Of a DNA stretch of 32,362 nt, positions 24,352 to 32,362 are shown piece by piece; positions within the stretch are counted from its first letter, which is position 1; every line of letters begins with the position of its first letter. The notes beneath the pieces were generated by a model, which saw only the letters and a list, made by a program, of their open reading frames with translations, had not been told where the DNA came from and searched no databases. Position numbers and translations under genes: made by a program. The DNA comes from Bacteroidia bacterium (GTDB lineage Bacteria; Bacteroidota; Bacteroidia; Bacteroidales; VadinHA17): positions 1 through 32,362 of the forward strand of contig JAPLEB010000107.1 in NCBI GenBank assembly GCA_026391555.1, given 5' to 3'.

Positions 24352-25743
24352 ATGAAAAATCAACTTACCATCGGAGTTGGAACTATGATGCTCTGTTTAG
24401 GTGCCTGTGCTCAAAAAAATGCTCAGCTACCGCAACCAAACATTTTGCTATTTATCGCTGATGATTGCACATTCCGCGATCTGGGATGCTATGGAGGTGT
24501 TAATGTCGAAACACCTAATATCGACAGGTTTGCACAAGAAGGAATGCAGTTCACCCGTTGTTTTCAGGCAGCTCCAATGTCTTCGCCTACACGAAGCTGT
24601 TTATATACCGGAATTTACCCGGTGAAGAGTGGTGCCTATCCCAATCATACATTTGTGAAACCAGGAACGAAAAGTATCGTGCAACATCTGTCTCCTGCCG
24701 GGTATTTGACGGCACTTTTAGGCAAAACCCACATCAGCCCGAAAGAAGCATTCCCTTTTAATTATCTCGGAGATACTGGTGATGAACTTGATTTTGATAA
24801 AATGGATCAATTCCTCGCGGAAACCATTCAAAAAAAACAACCTTTTTGTCTGTATGTTTGTTCGCATCAGCCTCATGCACCATTTACCCAAGGCGACCCT
24901 TCTAAATTTAATCCTGAAAAGATCCAGTTGCCTCCTTATTTTGTAGATACCAGGGAGACCAGAAATGAGTTTGTGAAATACCTGGCCGAAATAAATTACA
25001 TGGATGCTGAATTTGGAAAATCGCTTGATCTGTTGAAAAAATATGGCCTATCCGAAAATACAATTGTAGTTTTCACCAGCGAACAGGGCAACCAGTTCCC
25101 TTTTGCTAAATGGACCTGTTACGCTAACGGGTTACAGACAGGCTTTCTAGTCAGGTGGCCCGGAAAAATCAAGGCAGGGTCAAAGAGCGATGCTATGATT
25201 GAATATGTTGATGTCGCACCGACATTTATCGAAATTGCCGGGTTGAAAGTGCCTGAAACAATTGAAGGCAAAAGTTTTTTACAAGTTTTGGCCGGAAAGG
25301 AAAACACGCATAAAAAGTATGTGTACGGCTTACAAACTACGCGTGGAATTATTCAAGGATCTGATCATTACGGAATTAGAACCATACGTTCTGAAAAGTT
25401 CAGATACATTCTGAACCTCACCCCCGAAGCAACGTTTCAAAACATTGTAACCAGCGGTACGGGGACCGGGGGCCAGTTTTACAAATCATGGATAACAAAA
25501 GCTGCTACCGATTCTTTGGCAAGTCACCTGGTTTATAAATTTCAGCATCGTCCGGCTGAGGAGCTTTACGATGTTGTGAATGACCCACTGGAGATGAACA
25601 ACATTGCAGATGATACCCAATATGCGAATATCAAGAAAGAATTAAAGGAAAAACTTTTAAAATGGATGGAACAACAGGGAGATAAGGGTCAGCAAACAGA
25701 GATGGAGGCCCTGGAGCATACTGTAAAAGGTGCGAAAGAATAA
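24352..25743 (+). CDS. Sulfatase 2, lipoprotein (Ser-type)
   Basis: A 463-residue sulfatase with a lipobox LGAC at C19, so it is membrane anchored. The formylglycine motif is S77-S-P-T-R81 followed by SCLYTG. The first metal site is FIADDCTFRD. The second, normally Asp-Asn/His-Gly, reads SEQGNQFPF, a conservative Glu-Gln replacement seen in one sulfatase branch. GKTHISP replaces the usual GKWHLG. SHQPHAPF carries the substrate-side His. The C-terminal EELYDVVNDPLEMNNIADD is normal. It follows the beta-helix gene by 10 bases. Activity is likely but the altered second metal motif deserves attention. After it the locus is interrupted by the exonuclease insert. Confidence 0.92.
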   Translation: MKNQLTIGVGTMMLCLGACAQKNAQLPQPNILLFIADDCTFRDLGCYGGVNVETPNIDRFAQEGMQFTRCFQAAPMSSPTRSCLYTGIYPVKSGAYPNHTFVKPGTKSIVQHLSPAGYLTALLGKTHISPKEAFPFNYLGDTGDELDFDKMDQFLAETIQKKQPFCLYVCSHQPHAPFTQGDPSKFNPEKIQLPPYFVDTRETRNEFVKYLAEINYMDAEFGKSLDLLKKYGLSENTIVVFTSEQGNQFPFAKWTCYANGLQTGFLVRWPGKIKAGSKSDAMIEYVDVAPTFIEIAGLKVPETIEGKSFLQVLAGKENTHKKYVYGLQTTRGIIQGSDHYGIRTIRSEKFRYILNLTPEATFQNIVTSGTGTGGQFYKSWITKAATDSLASHLVYKFQHRPAEELYDVVNDPLEMNNIADDTQYANIKKELKEKLLKWMEQQGDKGQQTEMEALEHTVKGAKE

Positions 25744-25938
25744 TCAGAAATTTATTCCTTTTATTAGGAAGGCAGCTGTAAGGCAAATGGCGAGCAAGTC
25801 CTCATTGTACCGGAATGCTTTTTTTCCTACCCGGACTACAATGTGGCAACGATTTTGTAACTTTAAGATTTTAACCAGGAAAAATGTCGCCTGCTTATCA
25901 ATATGTTTGCACCTTGACCCAGTTTCGCCTTAGGCGCA

Positions 25939-25964
25939 AATAAACGCAACTAATTGCGTTTATT
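25939..25964. repeat. Perfect 11-bp inverted repeat upstream of the exonuclease
   Basis: AATAAACGCAA (25939-25949) and TTGCGTTTATT (25954-25964) enclose CTAA. No T-run follows. It lies in the 275-base gap between sulfatase 2 and the exonuclease. A lone TATGTTTG (25902-25909) nearby resembles a -7 box, but without a convincing -33 partner. The remainder of the gap shows nothing recognizable. Confidence 0.5.
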
Positions 25965-26018
25965 GAGTTGATAGCTGCAAACGAAATCATACATTGAAAC
26001 TAAACAAAACCGAACAAT

Positions 26019-26588
26019 ATGTATCTATTCTTTGACACCGAAACAACCGGACTACCAAAAAAATGGAAAGCTCCTGTGACAGACCTAAACAATTGGCCAC
26101 GAATGGTTCAATTAGCTTATTTATTTTTTGACACCAACGGAAATAAAATTTCTGGCGGTGACTATATTATTAAACCAGTCGGTTTTACAATTCCGGCTGA
26201 CGCATCAAGAATTCATGGTATTTCTACAGAAAGAGCTAACCAGGAAGGTCAGGCACTTCTGGCAGTTTTGCAAGCCTTTCAATCTCTGATTAATCAAGCT
26301 GAATATCTCGTTGCACATAATATGAGTTTTGATGAGAAAATTATCGGAGCAGAATTTCTAAGAAATAATATGAAAGACAGCATAGCAACAAAAAGGAAAA
26401 TTTGCACAATGCAAAGCACTACAAATTTTTGTGCGATTGACGGACCTTATGGCTACAAGTGGCCAAAACTCTCTGAACTACATTACAAGCTTTTTAAAAC
26501 TGGTTTTGAGGAATCACATAATGCCGCTGTTGACATTAACGCAACTGCAAAATGTTTTTGGGAACTAAAAAAGCTTGGTAAAATATGA
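26019..26588 (+). CDS. DnaQ-like DEDDh 3'-5' exonuclease
   Basis: A 189-residue cytosolic protein with the three exonuclease motifs: FFDTETTG (residues 4-11), VAHNMSFDEKII (about 99-110) and HNAAVDINATA (about 171-181), i.e. Asp-Glu, Asp and His/Asp of the DEDDh class. It is a stand-alone domain, so it may be a proofreading-like or RNA/DNA trimming nuclease rather than part of a polymerase. It has no link to glycan use and interrupts the sulfatase run, with an inverted repeat upstream and a likely insertion-sequence end downstream. It was therefore probably acquired or moved here. No signal peptide is seen. Confidence 0.88.
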   Translation: MYLFFDTETTGLPKKWKAPVTDLNNWPRMVQLAYLFFDTNGNKISGGDYIIKPVGFTIPADASRIHGISTERANQEGQALLAVLQAFQSLINQAEYLVAHNMSFDEKIIGAEFLRNNMKDSIATKRKICTMQSTTNFCAIDGPYGYKWPKLSELHYKLFKTGFEESHNAAVDINATAKCFWELKKLGKI

Positions 26589-26680
26589 TTGCCATGTTAA
26601 TTGCAAAAACCGGAAACTCTTACCACATTTGGCCGATAATATCACAATTAACATGCGTAACTAAAAAACAAGCACTAATT

Positions 26681-26758
26681 CCGGTCAATGGTGGTCAATT
26701 TACTCCGGCCAAAGGAGGTCATTTTGACCATTTTTTCCACGCTCAGGGTGGACCTTTT
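26681..26758. mobile_element. Possible IS21-type end remnant
   Basis: Near-copies GGTGGTCAATTT (26690-26701), GGAGGTCATTTT (26714-26725) and GGTGGACCTTTT (26747-26758), spaced 24 and 33 bases apart and preceded by CCGGTCAATG, look like the multiple internal repeats at the ends of IS21-family elements in Bacteroidota. They account for the odd translation VNGGQFTPAKGGHFDHFF in a 96-codon frame at 26585-26875, which I do not regard as a gene. No transposase is present. Family recognition is from memory. Confidence 0.4.
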
Positions 26759-27021
26759 ATTTTTATACCAATGCATGATCGAAGCTTCTTCTCGCAAAGC
26801 GATTCGATGAATGAAATTACTTCGGCCCTGAAAATTAAGGAAGGTAGTCAGGAATATAAAGAATTAGTGATGTAGAATAGAAGTTTTTTAAATGGATATT
26901 GATTGCTTATCTTTAAATATTTAAAAGAATGTAACGCACACCAAAGAAATATTCCAAAATATAATATTTATTGAATTAATACAATGCATTTTATGAGAGT
27001 TTCTATTTATTTCTTTTTACT

Positions 27022-28647
27022 ATGAAAACAACTGCCACATTTTGGGCGATACCGCTTGCCGGGGGTCTGCTGTTCTCTAATTGCCACTCCGAAGCGAAAA
27101 AAAAAGCCCCAAGGCCCAACATCCTTATTGCTATCAGTGATGACCAATCTTTTGCCCATACAAGTTTTGCCGGGTGTAAATTCGTGAACACGCCTGCATT
27201 CGACAGAGTGGCAAAAAACGGAGTATATTTCACTTCTTGCTATGCAGGTTCTCCCGGATCGGCCCCATCGCGAGGGTCACTGGTTACCGGTCGTTATCAC
27301 TGGCAAAATGAGCAGAGCGGACAACATGCCTCCAGCTGGATGAAAAAATATGTCCCTTTTGTTGACTTACTTAGAGCCAATGGGTATCTGACAGGGTTTA
27401 CCGGAAAAGGAGCAGATCCGTTCCAGTATGCACGTAACGAATCAGATTCATTGTGGAGAGTAGAAAATGCAGCCGGGGAAACTTACAATAGTGTTACATA
27501 TAAAAAAGGTGACCCATCAGACGAGCGAACCGCAAGCGGTATTAGCCCTATTAACTATTTTGCCAATTTTCGAAGTTACATGAAAAACCGAAAACCAGGT
27601 CAACCATTCTATTTCTGGTATGGCGGGCATGAACCCCACAGGGGTTATGAGAAAGACTCATGGGTTCGTAATGGGAAAAAGCTTGAAGATGTAGTTGTTC
27701 CTCCCTTTCTTCCGGATAATGACTTGATTCGGGGTGATGTTCTTGATTATGCAGTCGAAATTGAATGGTTTAATCTGCATCTCACAAGAATTTTAAATTA
27801 TCTTGATTCAATCGGCGAACTGGACAATACAATTGTGATAGTAACCGGCGATAATGGTATGTCATTTCCAAGTTCCAAAGCTAATTGTTTTGAGTATGGG
27901 GCACACGTGCCTCTTGCCATAAGTTACCCGAAAGGATTTCCTGCAGGACGTAGTGTTGATGATCCTGTAAGTTTTGTGGATTTTGCTCCAACCATTCTGG
28001 AAATGACTGGAACAAGTCCGGAAGGAATGTTGCCTATCTTCGGAAAAAGCATTACCAATATTCTCAAATCCGGTAAATCCGGAATTGTTGATGAAACAAA
28101 GAAATACGTTTTTGCAGGAAGAGAACGACACTCCTCATCCCGATGGAACAATTTAGGTTACCCACAGCGTGCTATCCGCAGCCAGGAATATCTTTTTATC
28201 TGGAATGCCAAACCAGAACGATGGCCTGCAGGAGCTCCTCAAAGTATAAAAAACGGAACTACAAATGAGCTGAATCCAATGTATGGAATTGATAAAAATG
28301 GTGTATTTCATTCCGATTGGGCCTATACAGATATTGATGGCTCTCCTTCCAAATCTTTTATTGTTGAAAATCACGATAATGAAAAAATTAAACCCTTCTT
28401 TGACCTCGCAACTGCTAAAAGACCGGAATTTGAGCTTTATAAGGTGACTGATGATCCTGGTTGCTGGCACAATCTTTCAGGATTGCCAGCCTATAGCGAT
28501 ATTGAAAAAGAAATGAAAACTGCTTTATTCGAGGAGCTTAAATTATCCGGTGATCCCCGCGTTGTTGGTCCGGATAAAGATATTTTTGAGACATATATTC
28601 GTTACAGCCCTATCAGGGAATTCCCTAAACCCGATTGGGCAAAGTAA
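27022..28647 (+). CDS. Sulfatase 3 (Ser-type, heparan N-sulfatase-like)
   Basis: A 541-residue exported sulfatase. A hydrophobic start ends at LLFSNC, so C21 may be a lipid anchor, although N at -1 is unusual. The formylglycine motif is S80-A-P-S-R84 followed by GSLVTGRYHWQ. The metal motif ISDDQSFAHTS and the second site TGDNGMSFPSSKANCFEYG are intact. GGHEPHRGYE carries the conserved His. The overall pattern follows the N-sulfoglucosamine sulfohydrolase-like branch of sulfatases, whose members remove N- or O-sulfate from hexosamines or other sugars, so the target is uncertain. It starts the second block of sulfatases after the insert. The 146-base upstream gap is AT-rich and shows no clear promoter. 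It closely resembles sulfatase 5. Confidence 0.92.
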   Translation: MKTTATFWAIPLAGGLLFSNCHSEAKKKAPRPNILIAISDDQSFAHTSFAGCKFVNTPAFDRVAKNGVYFTSCYAGSPGSAPSRGSLVTGRYHWQNEQSGQHASSWMKKYVPFVDLLRANGYLTGFTGKGADPFQYARNESDSLWRVENAAGETYNSVTYKKGDPSDERTASGISPINYFANFRSYMKNRKPGQPFYFWYGGHEPHRGYEKDSWVRNGKKLEDVVVPPFLPDNDLIRGDVLDYAVEIEWFNLHLTRILNYLDSIGELDNTIVIVTGDNGMSFPSSKANCFEYGAHVPLAISYPKGFPAGRSVDDPVSFVDFAPTILEMTGTSPEGMLPIFGKSITNILKSGKSGIVDETKKYVFAGRERHSSSRWNNLGYPQRAIRSQEYLFIWNAKPERWPAGAPQSIKNGTTNELNPMYGIDKNGVFHSDWAYTDIDGSPSKSFIVENHDNEKIKPFFDLATAKRPEFELYKVTDDPGCWHNLSGLPAYSDIEKEMKTALFEELKLSGDPRVVGPDKDIFETYIRYSPIREFPKPDWAK

Positions 28648-28699
28648 TGCTTTATCAATTTCTATTTATGGTTTTGTAATTTTCTGTAATAATAATAAA

Positions 28700-30592
28700 A
28701 TGATAATGAAATTTAAATCTTTTGAACAATGCGCTGCAATGGGATTGGCTATGGTCTCAGGTTTTGCAGCTCCGGCCTGCAAGGCACAAATTCCGGATAA
28801 ATTGCCTAATATTCTCTGGATAGTCAGCGAGGATAACAGTGCATATTTTACCGGCTGTTACGGTAACTCATTTGCCACTACCCCGAATATTAACAAGTTA
28901 GCCGGTGAAGGCTTTCTATACACCCATGCTTATTGTACCAACGCGGTTTCTGCTCCATCAAGAAATACAATCATTACAGGAGTTTATTCCTCCTCTAATG
29001 GCAATGAAAATATGAGAAGTAAGTATGCGAAATCAGCGGATGTGAATACCTATCCCGAGTACTTACGTCAGGCTGGCTATTATTGTACCAACAATGCCAA
29101 AACCGATTATAATACATCGAGCATAATTCCTGCAAAAATATGGGATGAAAGCAGCAATAAGGCACATTACAGGAACAGACCTGAAGGGAAACCATTTTTT
29201 GCCGTATTCAACCTGGGGACAAGTCATGAGAGCAACATTCACAAGCAAACACCAACAAAGAATTTGCGACACGATCCTGCCAAGGTAATTTTACCGCCAT
29301 ATCATCCCGATACACCTGAAATGCGACACGATTGGGCGCAATACTATGACAAAATTGAAGACATGGATGCAGAGGCAGGAGCGTTACTTAAAGAACTTGA
29401 AGAAAGCGGTGTGGCTGAAAACACTATTGTCATGTATTATGGGGACAATGGCGGTGTATTAGCCCGCAGCAAGCGATTCGTGTATGAAACAGGAACTCAG
29501 ATTCCCTTTATTATCCGGATCCCTGAGAAATATAAATACCTGTACCCGGCTACTAATCCGGGACAAAAAGTGGACCGGTTGATCAATTTTGTTGATCTTG
29601 CCCCTACTCTATTGAGCATTGCTGGTATTTCCATCCCGGATTATATGCAGGGAAATGCGTTTTTGGGTAAGCAAAAAACAAAAGACCCCGAATATTCTTT
29701 TATGTCACGTCAACGTATGGATGAACACTATGATCTTGTACGGGCCGTGAGGGATAAAGAGTACCGTTATATCAGGAACTATATGCCATTTCGTATTACA
29801 ATGCAGCATGTTGAATATCTGTTTAGGGCCCCCTCCGCGCAATCATGGGAGAATGCTTATAAAGAAGGGAAGACTAATGCAGTGCAAAGCAAATTCTTTC
29901 AGACAAAACCAGTGGAAGAACTCTACAATACAGAAAAGGATACCTGGGAAGTCAACAACCTGGCCGGTGACCCGGCTTATGCAGCCGTATTGGAAAGAAT
30001 GCGTAAAGCTGAAACGGACTGGATGAGAAAAATAAGGGATGTTGGCCTGATTCCGGAAACAGAATACAGCACTTTTTCCGGTGATAAATCCATGTATGAT
30101 TATATGCATTCCCCGGAATGCCCGTTTGACGAACTGATGAAAGCAGCAGATCTGGCAACATTGGGCGGGAAAAGTAACTTGATTACTTTTATTCAATATT
30201 TGAAAAGTAATAATGGCGCCATTCGCTATTGGGGCGTAACAGGATTACTAATCCTTAAAGATGATGCCAGACCAGCCATTCCTTATCTTAAAGAGGTATC
30301 AGCAGATAAGTCGGGGGCCGTAGCAACTCTGGCAGCTGAAGCGCTCTATGGCCTTGGAGAAAAAGAACTGACAAGGGAAATATATATCCGTATTTTACAC
30401 GACACAGTAACCTATGATATTAATGACCAGAACTTTGCATTGAACAGCATTGATGCAGTGAATGATAATAGTCCGGAATTAATTTCAGCTGTTCAACAAT
30501 TATTTAAAGAACTGAGTTCTTCTCCTGAGGGACTTGCAAGTTACACCTATCGTACTGCAGAATGGTTATTAAAAAAATGGGGAATAGAGTGA
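28700..30592 (+). CDS. Sulfatase 4 with C-terminal HEAT-like repeats (Ser-type)
   Basis: A 630-residue exported sulfatase. The signal peptide ends near PACKAQ. The formylglycine motif is S84-A-P-S-R88, then NTIITG. The first metal site reads IVSEDNSAYF, with Glu-Asp in place of Asp-Asp as in the heparan N-sulfatase-like group, and the second is YYGDNGGVLARSKR. After the sulfatase domain, about residues 500-625 form alpha-helical HEAT-like repeats (LITFIQYLKSNNGAIRYWGV, KSGAVATLAAEALYGLGEKE), likely a protein- or glycan-contact module. The start ATG 28700 (or 28706) follows sulfatase 3 by 52 bases; the frame also opens at 28550 but that overlaps sulfatase 3 and lacks a signal peptide at its start. 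Confidence 0.92.
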   Translation: MIMKFKSFEQCAAMGLAMVSGFAAPACKAQIPDKLPNILWIVSEDNSAYFTGCYGNSFATTPNINKLAGEGFLYTHAYCTNAVSAPSRNTIITGVYSSSNGNENMRSKYAKSADVNTYPEYLRQAGYYCTNNAKTDYNTSSIIPAKIWDESSNKAHYRNRPEGKPFFAVFNLGTSHESNIHKQTPTKNLRHDPAKVILPPYHPDTPEMRHDWAQYYDKIEDMDAEAGALLKELEESGVAENTIVMYYGDNGGVLARSKRFVYETGTQIPFIIRIPEKYKYLYPATNPGQKVDRLINFVDLAPTLLSIAGISIPDYMQGNAFLGKQKTKDPEYSFMSRQRMDEHYDLVRAVRDKEYRYIRNYMPFRITMQHVEYLFRAPSAQSWENAYKEGKTNAVQSKFFQTKPVEELYNTEKDTWEVNNLAGDPAYAAVLERMRKAETDWMRKIRDVGLIPETEYSTFSGDKSMYDYMHSPECPFDELMKAADLATLGGKSNLITFIQYLKSNNGAIRYWGVTGLLILKDDARPAIPYLKEVSADKSGAVATLAAEALYGLGEKELTREIYIRILHDTVTYDINDQNFALNSIDAVNDNSPELISAVQQLFKELSSSPEGLASYTYRTAEWLLKKWGIE

Positions 30593-30643
30593 AAGGAAGG
30601 AGATAGTAAAAAAATAAGCTGACATGGTTCAACCGGAATAATT

Positions 30644-30676
30644 GAAGCTCTTCGCAGCAAGCTACGAAGAATCTTC
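30644..30676. repeat. Hairpin repeat, copy 1
   Basis: CTTCG (30650-30654) and CGAAG (30665-30669) flank CAGCAAGCTA. Outer arms GAAG and CTTC extend the stem past a small internal loop. The second copy lies 60 bases downstream. It sits in the 184-base gap between sulfatases 4 and 5. Confidence 0.6.
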
Positions 30677-30700
30677 GATCCCCTAAGGTAATTTCTTAAT

Positions 30701-30736
30701 GCTCGCTGACTCCGCAGCAAGCAACGGAGAATGAGC
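30701..30736. repeat. Hairpin repeat, copy 2
   Basis: CTCCG (30710-30714) and CGGAG (30725-30729) flank CAGCAAGCAA. Outer arms GCTC (30701-30704) and GAGC (30733-30736) pair past small unpaired segments. Compared with copy 1 the stem changes T-A to C-G with pairing kept, while the loop is nearly constant. No T-run follows. Confidence 0.6.
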
Positions 30737-30776
30737 TCGCGGGGATTCAATTTTATGACTTAAAGATTGAAAATCA

Positions 30777-32362
30777 ATGAGAGTACAGAAAATTACCTTA
30801 ATAGGAACAGGATTAATTCCCCTTTGTGGATGTATGCAGAATAGCAGGTCAGGGCAGGATCAAAACAATTCTGAAAGACCAAATATTATTTTTTGTATTG
30901 CTGATGATGCCTCTTATCCTCATTTCAGTGCGTATGGTTGCAAGTGGATTTCAACCCCGGGGTTTGACCGGGTGGCGAAGAATGGTATTCTTTTTACCAA
31001 TGCATACACTCCGAATGCCAAAAGCGCTCCATCGAGGGCATGCATCCTTACCGGTCGGAATTCCTGGCAATTGGAGGAAGCCGGGAATCATATTTCGAAT
31101 TTTCCGGCAAAGTTTAAGACTTTCATGGAAACTCTACGGGATAATGGCTACTTTGTCGGATATACAGCTAAAGGATGGGCTCCCGGTAATCCCGGCGTAA
31201 TTAATGGCAAGGTTCGTGAATTAACAGGGTTAGCCTTCGATAAGAAAAAAACAATTCCACCCGCAACAGGCATTAACAACAATGATTATTCTGCCAATTT
31301 TATCGATTTTCTTGATCAGAAACCAATAAATACTCCATGGTGCTTCTGGTATGGGGGGAGGGAACCACATCGTTCATATCAGTATGGCTCCGGGGTAAGT
31401 TTAGGAGGGAAAAACACAGATCAAATTGAAAAAGTACCTGGTTTCTGGCCCGATAATGACACTGTACGGAATGATATGCTCGACTATGCCTTTGAGATAG
31501 AATATTTTGATAAGCATCTTGAAGGAATGCTCCATGAACTTCAAAAACGTGATGAGTTGGATAATACCATTGTAGTTGTTACAGCTGATAATGGGATGCC
31601 GTTTCCAAGGTGTAAAGGTCTCGAATATGAATATTCCAATCACATGCCCCTTGCTATCATGTGGCCCTCGGGGATCAAACAACCCGGGAGGATTGTTAAA
31701 GATTATGTGAGTTTTATCGATTTTGCACCAACATTCCTTGAACTTGCCGGAATTGATTGGAAAAAGTCAGGAATGGCTTCATCGCCCGGCAAAAGCCTAA
31801 TAAACATATTTGAGGACAAAAAACAATCTACAGATCGTAGTTATATTTTGCTGGGACAGGAAAGACATGATTATGGCCGGCCAATGAATCAGGGATATCC
31901 GATCCGTACAATAATAAAAGACGGATATCTTTTTCAAATTAATTTTAAAGCCGACCGTTGGCCTGCCGGTAATCCGGAAACCGGATACCTGAATACGGAT
32001 GGCTCTCCAACGAAAACATTTATTTTGAATCTTAGGCGTAATGGCTCTGATTTGTCTTTCTGGGAAAAATGTTTTGGAAAGCATCCTGAGGAAGAATTAT
32101 ATAATATTAGTGTTGATCCGGAATGTTTATTAAATCTGGCTGGTGCCTCCGCTTACCAGGAACTGAAAGAGAAATTAAAAAAGATATTAGTCAGTGACCT
32201 CAATCAACAGGATGACCCTCGCATTAAAGGCAATGGTGACGTTTTTGACAATTACCCGTTCGATAATCCCATAGACTGGAATTATTACGAAAGATATATG
32301 AAGGGAGAAATTAAAAAGTTCCAGACCGGCTGGGTAAACCCTGATGATTATGAAACCAAAAT
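30777..32362 (+). CDS. Sulfatase 5 (Ser-type, heparan N-sulfatase-like), 3' end outside the window
   Basis: An open frame of 528 codons plus two bases with no stop before the window edge. Translation starts [19 protein letters not shown], a lipoprotein signal with lipidation at C19. The formylglycine motif is S83-A-P-S-R87 followed by [11 protein letters not shown]. The first metal site is [12 protein letters not shown], the second [29 protein letters not shown] corresponds to GGHEPHRGYE of sulfatase 3, and the tail [19 protein letters not shown] is the usual C-terminal domain, so nearly the full protein is visible. It is the closest relative of sulfatase 3 in the window. It is easily missed because it has no stop here; overlapping small frames such as 30826-31200 are shadows. 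Confidence 0.93.
   Translation, partial: MRVQKITLIGTGLIPLCGCMQNSRSGQDQNNSERPNIIFCIADDASYPHFSAYGCKWISTPGFDRVAKNGILFTNAYTPNAKSAPSRACILTGRNSWQLEEAGNHISNFPAKFKTFMETLRDNGYFVGYTAKGWAPGNPGVINGKVRELTGLAFDKKKTIPPATGINNNDYSANFIDFLDQKPINTPWCFWYGGREPHRSYQYGSGVSLGGKNTDQIEKVPGFWPDNDTVRNDMLDYAFEIEYFDKHLEGMLHELQKRDELDNTIVVVTADNGMPFPRCKGLEYEYSNHMPLAIMWPSGIKQPGRIVKDYVSFIDFAPTFLELAGIDWKKSGMASSPGKSLINIFEDKKQSTDRSYILLGQERHDYGRPMNQGYPIRTIIKDGYLFQINFKADRWPAGNPETGYLNTDGSPTKTFILNLRRNGSDLSFWEKCFGKHPEEELYNISVDPECLLNLAGASAYQELKEKLKKILVSDLNQQDDPRIKGNGDVFDNYPFDNPIDWNYYERYMKGEIKKFQTGWVNPDDYETK

Noticed and set aside
25730-25933. 67-codon frame overlapping the end of sulfatase 2
   Set aside because: No domain, basic low-quality composition, and it begins inside another gene.
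25925-25975. Integron attC site around the 11-bp inverted repeat
   Set aside because: The required RYYYAAC and GTTRRRY core sites are not present at the ends, and no integrase is in view.
26585-26875. 96-codon frame after the exonuclease
   Set aside because: Its translation is dominated by GG-x-F repeats that reflect DNA repeats of an insertion-sequence end; no domain is recognizable.
28550-28699. Longer N-terminus for sulfatase 4
   Set aside because: It overlaps sulfatase 3, and the signal peptide begins only at 28700/28706.
29843-30196. Minus-strand frame of 117 codons within sulfatase 4
   Set aside because: Antisense shadow with no recognizable domain, inside a clearly coding gene.
30826-31200. 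124-codon frame inside sulfatase 5, or a frameshift in that gene
   Set aside because: The correct sulfatase frame is continuously open from 30777 to the window edge, so the shorter frame is a shadow and there is no frameshift.
1-32362. CRISPR arrays, tRNA or rRNA genes
   Set aside because: No regularly spaced repeats with unique spacers and no cloverleaf or rRNA sequence were recognized by eye.

Overview
The window looks like a chromosomal segment of an anaerobic, gut- or marine-type member of the Bacteroidota (Bacteroidales/Marinilabiliales-like). The grounds are an ECF sigma/FecR/SusC/SusD cassette, many exported sulfatases, a type IX secretion sorting domain, promoters of the TTTG-N19-21-TAnnTTTG type, and a fused DAHP synthase-chorismate mutase. 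The species is not identifiable by eye.

Region 1 (1-8017, + strand) is amino-acid biosynthesis. The end of hisF overlaps hisIE. After a promoter there is a 20-residue leader peptide with 11 Tyr/Phe residues and an intrinsic terminator. These precede a tight aromatic operon: prephenate dehydratase, aminotransferase, prephenate dehydrogenase, DAHP synthase-chorismate mutase and EPSP synthase. A second promoter, a leader peptide with a Trp-Ser-Trp motif and a strong terminator precede a stand-alone TrpB2-type tryptophan synthase beta chain. The window therefore appears to hold two separate transcription attenuators: one reading Phe/Tyr supply and one reading Trp supply. Neither leader is long enough for routine gene calling.

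Region 2 (8025-11394, - strand) is a three-gene exported set: a Tat-signal Gfo/Idh/MocA oxidoreductase, a DUF6807 protein and a NIPSNAP-domain protein. It is probably tied to carbohydrate turnover.

Region 3 (11395-13600) is gene debris: a helix-turn-helix remnant, a palindrome, a composite ORF that joins a sulfatase N-terminus, part of a fibronectin III domain, the first residues of a carbohydrate-binding module, the C-terminal part of a GH30-like barrel and a T9SS tail, and a short relic of a beta-sandwich protein.

Region 4 (13631 to the end, + strand) is a polysaccharide utilization locus. It runs ECF sigma, FecR anti-sigma, SusC with an STN signalling domain, SusD, a perfect 16-bp hairpin terminator, then sulfatase, beta-helix protein, sulfatase. 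A small insertion follows (DnaQ-like exonuclease plus what looks like an IS21-type end remnant), then three more sulfatases, the last running off the window. All five sulfatases carry serine, not cysteine, at the formylglycine position. The substrate is presumably a heavily sulfated glycan taken up by SusCD, sensed through STN-FecR-sigma and desulfated outside the cytoplasm; no polysaccharide lyase is seen here.
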